NCBI GenBank assembly: GCA_022494885.1
Contig: JAGVSM010004007.1
Coordinates: 1 to 64,000, forward strand
Reading direction: 5' to 3'
DNA length: 64,000 nucleotides
Source of the DNA: Micrasema longulum
Lineage: Eukaryota > Arthropoda > Insecta > Trichoptera > Brachycentridae
The notes under the pieces are model-generated. The model made no database searches. It saw only the letters and a program-made list of their open reading frames with translations, and was not told the origin of the DNA. Positions 32,477 through 42,300 of this stretch are shown here, piece after piece. Numbering within the stretch: the first letter of the stretch is position 1; each line of letters opens with the position of its first letter. The position numbers and the translations under genes were made by a program.

Positions 32477-33448
32477 CCCCAGAGTAATAATGCGCCAAGC
32501 TATAGAGGAGCTCAAACGTAGGAAAACCATTCCATGACTATTGGGTATTAAGTAAGCTACAGTTCGCAGCAAAACAATGAGCCGTACTCTGGCCGAGAAT
32601 TGCCAAATGGATATTAATTAGCATTGTAAATACTCTGACATATGTACCTGTGTATTTATTATTGCAGGGTTATTCCAATTTATTTTTTTATAATTCGCCT
32701 ATATTTATTTTATAAAATTGAAAATACGTGTGTGTGTTTAATTTTTTTATTTATTTATTCATTTTATTCATAATATACCCAACTCCATGGAAACAAAGTC
32801 CTGTATTGAGTTTGTTTGTTTGTCCGTCACATTTCCGAAACGGCGAGTCGTATCGGCCTGAAATTCGGACATGTCATTTTAAATGCAATTTCAATATTTT
32901 CGAGTAAAATTTGAATCAACCTCTACTCGATAAAAGCTCAAACTTTATATGGATGCCTAGTGCAGCCCCGACATATTGCCCGTAATCAACTGTCATTATC
33001 AACAGTAAACATACTTTTATTCACAAATTTATCTCCTAAATTGAGAAAAAATTGTATCTGAAGTAAATATGTTGATATAAGAAAAGTTTTTAAGGAACAT
33101 AATACACATGTCGAGACAATAAATGACAAAAATCAATGTGAATCATGAGGAAATATTCGAAATCAATTACCTGTGAAAACTGACTCCTTTAACACCTTTG
33201 ACGCTCCTACTGCTGCAACCAAACATACTGCAATTCACCATTGTCAATTTTTATTTATTAAAACATAAATATCCAAGTTATTTACAAACAAAGCCAAGCA
33301 CACCGACAAAAGCATCCGATCGAACCGTCATGTTTATGTTGTCAAACAAAACAAAATGGCCACTAATTGGTTGCTAACCAACATCGCTTGCGTTCTATGA
33401 AACATAGTGATAGGGCTTCTCTATAAGTTCACGCATTATTACTCTAAG
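32477..33448 (-). mobile_element. P-element-like non-autonomous element with THAP exon (family B)
   Basis: It is 972 bp, inserted in a SINE and flanked by 8-bp duplications gtttttac (32469-32476 and 33449-33456). Imperfect inverted ends: left ccccagagtaataatgcgcc; right, reversed, cttagagtaataatgcgtga, with similarity continuing to tatagag(g/a)agc. Near the right end the minus strand carries a THAP-type first exon (33171-33241). The left part holds a caaagtcctgt(a/g)ttgagt segment also found at 60735-60765. No transposase core is seen. Confidence 0.75.
33171..33241 (-). CDS. THAP-domain first exon of a P-like element
   Basis: ATG at 33239-33241 after gacaa, then MVNCSMFGCSSRSVKGVKG and VSFH, and a GTAATT donor at 33169-33170 leaving AG. 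C-x4-C followed by VSFHR is the start of a THAP zinc finger, the DNA-binding domain of P transposases and of domesticated THAP proteins. No downstream exon is present in this deleted element, so it probably makes no complete protein. Confidence 0.65.
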
Positions 33449-33721
33449 GTTTTTACACTAGAGTGTTTATAGTTCACCTGAAGCATGAGACTGATAATCT
33501 TACCTTCATGTAACAAAAATGATTCAGATACTCTGAAATTGGTGTATAAATGCATCATTGGGTGCGGAAATATAATGATGCTGATGAATACTCGGTATTT
33601 GGTCAAAACCATAAGCTGATTATGCTACTTGAATATTTCCAGTTCTCCTAAATGGATACAAATCCTGTCTTCTTACTTAACCCCAAAACACTTCTGAGTT
33701 TCGGGAATAAATGCTTGAGAA

Positions 33722-34079
33722 CATAGAATTTAGAATAGTCCAGAAATCGCATACGCGCATCAAACTGAAGGCGACTAGACTACTCATAAATTAGTAGTTT
33801 TACGTTTTGACCATTAGTTCCTTTGTAGACGTCGCTCAGTATACAACTTCAGATTTTAATTTAACCATGCCGTGTTGTGTCCTTTTAAAGTGTAGAAATA
33901 CTGCTAGGATCTTAAATAAACAGGATGCAATCACATTTCATGTGTAATTATCAAATTAATGAGTTTGTCACTAATGCATTACTTAAAAGTTGAATTATTT
34001 TTCCACCTGTCAGATTGTCGAAAAAACAAAATGGAGATTTCGTTAGTATTGCCAGGGTAGTAAATTTGTCTACCCTACT
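33722..34079 (+). mobile_element. P-like family A, right-truncated copy
   Basis: It begins catagaatttagaatagtcc and continues through the THAP-like frame (accatgccgtgttgtgtcc) to gccagggtagtaaatttgtc, then stops where a SINE begins. Only the THAP half remains. Confidence 0.7.
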
Positions 34080-34215
34080 AGGACTCACGGATTAGAAGTC
34101 CGAGGTTCGAACCCCCCTCTACCCCAACTTGATTTTCATTTTCTAATAGTGAGTTATTTACAACTCGTTGAAAATGGCCCTAAAATCGAAATATTTGGGT
34201 AAATAATAAGAACGA
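34075..34215 (+). repeat. tRNA-derived SINE, family 2
   Basis: The B-box-like aggttcgaacccccctctac is followed by ttgattttcattttctaata, gtgagttatttacaactcgt and tgaaaatggccct. The same body in reverse lies at 54370-54560, where the head is longer. Confidence 0.7.
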
Positions 34216-34239
34216 AAATATTTCCTTTATTTAAAAAAA

Positions 34240-34375
34240 AATGGGTTGAAGTAATATGGATGTTCAAATATGAGTAGAATAGTGAATGTTTTACAGTGTG
34301 TAAAGTAGCCACTTAAACCAGCCAATGACAGGGCATAGGCCCTGTAAATGCCTAGACTTCTATATTAACTGAAAA
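34240..34375. repeat. dispersed 'ccagccaatgacaggtcataagcc' repeat, copy 3
   Basis: It carries atggatgttcaaatatg, agaatagtgaatgtt, aaaccagccaatgacagg and aatgcctagacttc in family order. Confidence 0.6.
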
Positions 34376-34664
34376 ATTCACAACAGACGTTTCGTTTGGT
34401 AGGCGTCTGCCGGCAGAGTGATAAAAAGTTTCTAGTGAGCGCACTCCCATTGCAATGTACAGGCCGGGTGACAGTCACGTCACGCTGGAACTTTTTGTCA
34501 CTGTATTGTCATGTCGCCACAGTGAGCGCACTCTCATATATACTTGACTCTGTGACAAAAATTCACGGTGACTTTTTGATCAGGGCTCTAAGACGACAAT
34601 TCTAATCATGACAAGCTTTGTGTTCGGTGAAACATAGGGACGGAGTGATAGTGCTCGCTGGCAA

Positions 34665-34735
34665 TAGGGTCTCCTGGAGGCATCTGGTGATGTCTACATG
34701 CTCCACTTAAGAGCGAATGAGGAAAAGAATAAGTA
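34665..34735 (+). pseudogene. LINE RT tail remnant
   Basis: The plus strand reads NRVSWRHLVMSTCST, a stop, then ERMRKRI. This is the CSTYERMRKRI-type end of a non-LTR RT. Confidence 0.5.
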
Positions 34736-35094
34736 AAAAATCTGAAAAATTGGTTTTATAACCAGAAAAGGGCACCGATAAGGAAGTTTCAGAAGATTTT
34801 TTATATTTTTTTATTTGTTAATAAACTATTACTATCAAATTTATCCAAATATTAAAAAAATATAATAGAGGTGAGGGGTTTCAGACTCCCCAAAACAAAA
34901 ATCCAGGCCACTCAAAACAATTTGTATCTCAAAGAACTTAAGATGTTTAGCGAGTTGCCAACGAGATTAGGGATGCTGGGTCTGTAGCATCGTTTCGTGG
35001 GATGGCAATGACTTTTGTTAAAAACAATCATCCATATATATATATATATATGTTTATTAGTTAAGGTATAACTAGATGTTCAAATTTTATTTGA

Positions 35095-35527
35095 ACAACT
35101 ATTTTAAATAAATAAAAAAATATATATCAGCGCTATGATTTTTTTAGGATTCGTAATTTTGAAATTAGTCCGCGTGCGACATCACAAGTTCTCTTCGGTG
35201 AGTTTTGCTGGTTGCTGAATTGGCTCCGCGTAAACCGGAAATCTGTCATAACACTCTTTCATTGGTTGATTTGGAAGAACTGTAAGAACTGAACTGTATA
35301 TATTGTTCTATGTAAAATTAATGTAATAAATAAATTTTCAAATTAAAAAAAAAAAAAAAAACTAGCGACGTCGTTCTATGAAGCTCGTTTTTTATTAAAA
35401 TATATTATTTAATTTATTTAATATATTTTCAAGATACTTTGTCGTTCAATTTAATGCTCTAATTTTTACCGCGAATAAGATTTTTTATTATTTATATCCA
35501 ATTTCCCGTAGCACTGAACTTCCTTAT
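35095..35527 (+). repeat. GGAAGTTCAG-family MITE with nested poly(A) insertion
   Basis: Family blocks run from tatatcagcgctatg to tatccaatttcccgtagcac and tgaacttccttatt. About 35283-35360 is foreign: it starts gtaagaactgaactg, has aataaataaattttc, and ends in a run of about 19 A. It resumes exactly into the family's actagcgacgtcgttc. The inserted piece looks like a retroposed tail. Confidence 0.65.
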
Positions 35528-35679
35528 TCAATTTAAGGAGAGAGGACTAAAAATCCTTAAAGAAAAAAAAGCTCATCGACTTTTTGGGGAGGTGTATTTA
35601 ATATTGTGGTAGTGAAAGGTAAATCTCATTAAGTACAAATTTATAGAAAAATGACTTTATATAACTAAATTCCATACTT

Positions 35680-35825
35680 TTCAAAAAGGAGAGAAAGAAA
35701 GAAGGGTTTAAGGAAGAGATAGAAAAATACTGAAAAAAAATTGCTGTAAAATATACCTATTTGATAGTAAATGGTAGACCATTCTACAGTCAACCGTATG
35801 GACGGTATATGGATCTTGAAAATAA
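35680..35825 (-). pseudogene. LINE RT tail remnant
   Basis: The minus strand is related to 28560-28700 (ccatacggttgactgtagaa versus ccatgcggctcgactgtgga), followed by the same pyrimidine-rich tail. It is too decayed for a reading frame. Confidence 0.45.
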
Positions 35826-36019
35826 ATAATAAAAATATCGAAAAAATATTGTTTCATTACGTACGTTAAAAATATTTTTTTAAAGAGTCCTATTAGACTT
35901 AGAATACGACTGTTCCTTTGCCAAGCCTTAAAATAAAACTAAGATAGTGCTTCATGTATTAATTTTATCATAAAAGATTTATTTACGCGGTAAATTAATG
36001 TCAAATATTTCTTCTTCAT

Positions 36020-36312
36020 CTAATTTGCGTTTTGATTTTGGTTGGGTCTTTGGTCTTCTAGAACCAATCGCACATCCATGGTGGCGTTTCTCCATCGTCT
36101 CCAAATGGTGGCGTGGTCACTCCATAAAGCGTAGGCGGTAACGGCGTAGCCACACACGACCGTCACCATCAGGGCGTCTGTCAAACCTTCGGCCAGGGCC
36201 CTCGAAAGGCCCAAGACCCCTCCCTGGTCCATGAAGTAGCGGGATCCCATGATGCAGCAGACCACCATGGCCGTTGTCAAGATGGAGAGCATCGAGAAGA
36301 AAAGGCAGTCAG
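36020..36312 (-). CDS. MARCH-like gene last exon (apparent frameshift)
   Basis: Acceptor cctttcag at 36313-36320. Read from 36292 it gives MLSILTTAMVVCCIMGSRYF, then a short loop, LTDALMVTVVCGYAVTAYAL, a W-rich turn (IWRRWRN) and a polar tail to TAG at 36020-36022. The hydrophobic-loop-hydrophobic layout and xxxWRxxNxxVRL end resemble MARCH2/3 C-termini. In that frame a TGA lies upstream at 36308-36310. In the frame demanded by the previous exon the start is TDCL, giving TDCL(F)FSML if one T is missing. GC-rich third positions support real coding. A minus-strand AATAAA lies at about 35979-35984, just after the stop. Confidence 0.75.
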
Positions 36313-39300
36313 TCTGAAAGGAAAAACAAATACGTTAAAAAAGTTAAAATTAAGAAACATAGATTTCGTTGACTTAGATATGAAATTTGTTTTTGACTAA
36401 TTTTTCGCATCTGAATCCAAAAATGACTCCAATTTTTGTCTATCTCTTTTTACGATACAGGAACCCCTCATTGTTGCAAGTCATACAAAATGTGTATAGA
36501 TACAAAGAAAAATAAAGGAAAAAATAACCACGTAATATACTGCTGAAATATAGTCGAACCTGCGCTGCTATTCTTATTCGCATTCGCGGCCGTAGAAAAC
36601 ACTTTTATATCGCGTATTTATCAACAAAATACGCGAGATAAAAGTGTTTTCTACGGCCGCGAGAGCGTTTGGAATATCACCTCTGGTTTAAAGAGAGCCC
36701 AAGGGACCGGGACATTTTTCTCTTATTAGGAGGTTATGTTCTCTATCCTTTTTTTTCTGAGGTCTACAAACATAATCAGGCTTCCTATTCCTAACATATA
36801 ATGTATGTACTATTATGCGCATATGTTTAGGAGGTACAAAATAACGAAAGTAGATACTTGAAATATGTATTAGTTCATTTACCTAATGAAGAGGTACATA
36901 AAGACATACACATAAATACATACACCATACAAATTGTACTGAGGCTCGGTAAATTTTACAAATGTTTTATTAAAAAAAAAATATTTCGGAATTTCCACAA
37001 AACCAAGCTTTGTTAAAGAACTCGGTTACAGGACCTCGACTCACATGTTTTATACGTGTATGGTTCATATCATTAATTGAAGTGCTTTCGCACTTATAGA
37101 TTACGCAGACAGGGTATAGTCTGCTTTGTTTCCCGGCAGATAATTTTGCAACACTTTTCTCCAAGTTACCTATAAGATCAAACACTGACGGGTCGCTTTC
37201 AGTCAGTCGGTGTTCTTTTAAATAGTAAACTCGACTATATCAAATGTGTCAGGCATATTACAGGTGATGCATTCAAAATGTTGATTTGTCACTAGAGTCA
37301 TTGAAATGTTTAAATATATAAATACCATAAAAATTATATTATTTTAAATTTTAATGAAGTACGGAACGCGGACTAAATTTTTGGGGTCATTCATTGGCTG
37401 GATTCGATCATATGATGTCATGATGACAAGTCGGTTGAACATTCCGAGTTATATACAGATAGTACAGAAGTTAAGTATACCATCTCGATATGTACAGATG
37501 AAGATGGCGTTCATAATAAGGGGCGAATTTTCCTCGAAACGTTTCGCGCGAATTCATTCGCGCGTTAGCGAGATGCTAGGCGCCAATACATCGCGCCCAC
37601 AGGCATCGCGCGAATTCTAAATACGCGCGTATATCGCGTGCATTTCGCCAGACTCTCGACTCGCGCTTGATTCGCGGTTACGTATTACGCACGAGAGAAT
37701 CGCGGCGGATTCGCCCTTTCTGGGCCTCGATTATGATGGGAAGATAAAGACGTTATTCCTTCTCCTTGACGGTATAGTTGAAGACAAATTCCCTCTAGCG
37801 ATTGTAAAGATATACTACCGACCCCCCACCTTCAAGTTTTGGGTAGGTACATCGATATGAAACAAGGGGAAGCGTACGTCACGGTACACATATGTATGCT
37901 CTTAAATGATATAGCTTCAGTATGACGTCATAGATAAAAGTCTCCCGACCGACTATAAAGGTACACTACCGATACCTCCACCATCGAGTTTTGATGTAAG
38001 TACGTCGGTTTATACCGACGGGTCTAGAACCCCTCGATAGGTTTATCCACGCATTAAAAGTGTCATAAATTTTGTTCCACCGAGTAATTTTTCCTTTAAT
38101 CATGATTTTAAAAAATTTTAATCGTTTTGAGGTTGACACTTTTTTTCTTAAAAGCTTATTAAAAATATGAGAGAGAAATAAGTCAATTTTGTAGTCGAAT
38201 TAAATTCCGACATAACTGTCACTTTAATGAAACAAACGCCTAGATGTAAAAATAATGTTGCTAGGTTCTGTACTATTAACAAATAAGAATATCTAGGCGT
38301 TAGAAAGTGACCACTCTAAAAAAATAATTTAGTTTTTCTATTTTTTCCATCTGTTTTACTATCTTCCCGAGTGTATATATTGAGACGTAAAAGGAGCCGG
38401 CTTTGTAGTCAGTCGGTAGATACATACAGACGATCGTTAAGCGTACCGTCTTGGTGATTTCCAAAAGTCATACAAAATTCATAATAAAACGAGCATTTTT
38501 TGCTTGAATTGGGATTTATTGGAGTTTATAATTGCTTTAAAGTGAGCACTTTTTATTACAGAAGCCTATTTAAACTATAAATGAGAAATATATTAAATGT
38601 TAATGACGTAAGGAACGATGACTAATTGTTTGCGATCATTCCATTGGCTTGTTTCAATCATATGATATTGATATGACAAGTAGGTAGAACTTATCGAGGT
38701 AAGATACAGATAGTAGAGAAGTTAAGTATACCGTCTCGATATATACAGATGAAGACAGCGATCATACTCGAGGCACAGGACAAGCTCTACGTGTCGACCA
38801 GGGAGCGAACGTGAAATGATGACGATGCTTACATTTTATTTTAAGTTTGTTGTGTAAGGCATTGGCAAGCAATATTATTTATTTATTCTCTGGACCATTT
38901 TTTGGGATTTAATTGTATGCCTATGTAAAATCAAGAATTCCGCATTACTTTCAAAGTTCTCGTTCTCTGTTTAAATATCTAGTTAATAAATACATAATTT
39001 ATTCAATATCTGCGCGTATTCGTATTAAGCGTCAATAATTTATACTGACTCTGGTTGTGAGGAAGAATCGCTAAAGTTACAGGAAATATCTGGACCATAG
39101 GGTAGATAGTAGATACGTAAAACTATCAAATGGTTGAATCACACGGAATAGGAAACTAGACTATAATCTGAACTAATTTTGACTCACAAAATGATATGTC
39201 GTCTAAAACAACTTATTTTGAAGAAATTATTTTACAGCAAGGCTCCATGTTTTTTTTATTTAATGTCTGAACTTTGAAATATTCCGTCTTTTACTAGTGG

Positions 39301-42300
39301 TAACACGATGTTACATCACCGTGTGCAAAGGGGTTATTTACCACAGTCTTTTAAGAGTTAATGATATTCCTGGAAAAATACTGAAAAGTTTTTTTCCAGA
39401 GTTAAGTCCGTTTTCTGTCCCGTGGTGTTCTTTCTGAGGGTCGCTGCTGGATCTAGCATTCCACCCACGCGTATCTGCTTCACTGGACAATTTAATACAA
39501 GCTGTAAGAGGGTTTATAAACTGATTCAAGAACTACTATCGATTCAACTCACATCCTACACAATAAGTACTAAAGATGCATGTTAGCTTAATACACTAAT
39601 TTTTTGAACAGTGGATAGTAATGCACGAGAAGTAGGTAGACACTTTAAAAGCGATTTTCGTGTTTTGTTATTTCAATTTTTTTTTCTATTGCGTTGGCTT
39701 TTGTTTTGTAGATTCCATGTTTTAATATTAAAATCAAACACTGATTCGAGTCTACTAATTTAATTTATTTCAAAAACTTAAAAATATTATCAATCCAAAA
39801 CACAAATACAAATACCTAAATAAACTTGTCGGTCTCGTAGTGTAATGGTCAGCGTATTTGCCTACCATGCAAGAGATCTCGGGTTCGATTCCCGACATGG
39901 TTAACATGAAATACTTATTTAAAAAGGTGTTTTTACGCTAGAGTCCAAGTCCCTAGACTGGTACCTGAAGCGTATGACCGATACTATTTCTTTATGTAAC
40001 AAAAATGATCAAGATTTTTAAGAGTTTATATAATTTAAAATACGAGTACATGAGAAAAAAATACAAACATAGGATATATAAAGAAAAAACATAAAACAAT
40101 ATTACATTCATACTAATTAAAATTTAATGTAGTTTGTACACGTTTTTTTTTGTAGTTCTTTAAAGCAGTTCAGAACACCTTTAAATCAATATTTTACGCC
40201 TGCTCTGCCGGTAATCTAACCCAGGACCTCGAGACTAGCAGGTGAACGCGTCAACCACCACACAATGAGACGGACTCATCTCGACTCGATTTTGTTATTC
40301 AGGAATTTTGTTTCAGAGTTGCAATCGAGTCGAAAACACTCGTCTAGGGTTCTGATTCTATTTCATACACAGAACTGTATTCTTTATCCGCTCGGACATA
40401 GTGATTCACAATTACTCGGAATAATTTGGATATCTTACTTTTATTGTTTATTTTACTCAAATAACATGTCATTTACTTTTCAGACGCAAATAAATAACAA
40501 CATTTTCGAAATCTATACATCTATATTCTCTGGTATTTCTATTATATCCATAGATAATAATTGCCGCCATCTGGATTATGGCTAAGGTGAGGATTATCTC
40601 CGGCCCTTACGATGGCGATCGATGGCGAAGGTTTAATTAAAGGCCCCAAATGGCGGCTGCGAACTTGTTACCATAGAACTTAAATAGTTGGATAGTTATT
40701 CCACATTTTGATTAATACTTTTGGAAGGTGTCTAAATTGAATTCTGACAAATAATCCCAAGTTTACCTTGTTCAAGTTTAAGTTAGATTCCACAATAATT
40801 AATACATTTCTGTTTGTAAACAATCCTAACACAAAATTAATAAGGTTATTTAACAATTTTCATACAAACAATGTAGTGTATTTTATGCGGTGTAGTTTCC
40901 ACAATCAACGAATACTTTATAAAGGTTGTTTCAAAATTCACGCGAGAAGTATTTCGATAGGAAACACAGCTTTTTAATTAAGAATCGTACATTTTTTATT
41001 GATTCATAAAGTATATGGGTCATGTATTAAATAGCACATCGGATAAATGGCCTCCACGGCTTTGAAGGCACATACGCCATCTTTTATCGAAATTTTCTTT
41101 GAACGTTTTGCGTAAATGTACCTGAATTTCGTTGACACAGCGCTCAATTTTCTCATTCAAGGCGTAAGTAGTCCTGATCTTGTTGGCATAAACTTTAGAC
41201 ATAGAATTAAGAATAGTCCAGAAACCGCATACGCACATCAAACAGAAGGGGACTAAATTACTCATAAATGAGTAGGTTTAGGCTTTGACCAATTAGTTTC
41301 TTCGTAGACGTCGTTCAGTACACAAATCTCGATTTGAATTCAACTATGCCGTGTTGTGTCGTTAAAAAGTGTAGAAATACTACTGTGATCAACAAGAAAC
41401 AGGATGGTATCACATTTCATGTATAAGTAGCAAATGCATTAAAATTTTTCGTTATTTTTCCAATTGTCACTTGTCAGATTGTCAAAGAAAACAAAATGGA
41501 CATTTTATTAGTGTCGCCAGGTTAGTATTTTTTTAACGCTACTTTTTATTAATAAGAATATCAAAAATTATTTAAAATAACATAAAAATATCCGTTTTAA
41601 AATTTGTTTTATATTTGAAGTTAAAAGTTCATTAGTTCAATTAGTCTTATTAAATGACCCTTTACTTATTTACTTTGTCGTGTCAATCAATGTTTCCGCG
41701 TGTACAATAAAATTTTAGAGAAATTAACAAATTGCTTTTAAAAAAATAAATCTTACATTCGTGTTGTCATTTAAAAGTGTAGAAATACTTCTGGAATCTT
41801 AAAGAAACATGATGGGATCACATTTCATGTGTAATTAGCAAACGAATGTGTATGTAGCAAATGCATTATTTAAAAATTAAATTATTTTTCCATCTGTCAG
41901 ATTGTCGAAAAAACAAAATGGAGATTTCGTTAGTACTGCCAGGGTAGTAAATTTGTTTAAGCTACTTTGCTCATCTATCGAAATTAGACCTTGGATTAAG
42001 CAACGCCGTGGGGGACATTTGAACGACAATTATCTTTAAAATAATAAATATTATTTAACATGATATAAAAATATCCGTTTTATGTATAATGAAATTTGTT
42101 TTATATTTTAAGTTTAAATTTCATTCATTCAATTACTCTTATTAAATGACCCTTTACTTATTTACTTTGTTGTTAATCAATGTTTCCGCGTGTACAGTAA
42201 AATTTTAGAGAAATTAACAAATTGCTTTTTAAAATATATGTCTTACATTAGAATATTATTGCGACCTTAAACATTACCCAAAACATCTAATTAAGTTGAA

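Larger units (their letters stand above)
32380..33560 (+). repeat. tRNA-derived SINE (family 1), split by an insertion
   Basis: The SINE head and first body part occupy 32380-32476 (tctcgggttcgata, atttatttaaaaatgtgttt). The rest resumes at 33449 (gtttttacactagagtg, cacctgaagc, cttcatgtaac) and runs to about 33560. The two halves join exactly if the intervening element and one copy of gtttttac are removed. Confidence 0.85.
37340..38790 (+). repeat. complex block with 170-bp direct duplication, possibly decayed LTR-type element
   Basis: 37350-37530 and 38595-38770 are direct repeats (shared cattggct, caatcatatgat, tatgacaagt, acagatagta, agaagttaagtatacc, tacagatgaaga). Between them, 37770-37865 and 37935-38020 repeat each other (aaagatatactaccgac.., ttcaagttttg, tacatcgatatg versus aaaggtacactaccgat.., atcgagttttg, tacgtcggttta). 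At 38374 a gtatatatt is followed ~30 bases on by tagtcagtcgg, which looks like a TATA/initiator pair. No gag/pol coding is left. Confidence 0.4.

Noticed and set aside
39828..39905. tRNA gene candidate
   Set aside because: A and B boxes are good, but the acceptor stem does not close and the sequence continues into a SINE body shared by four other copies.
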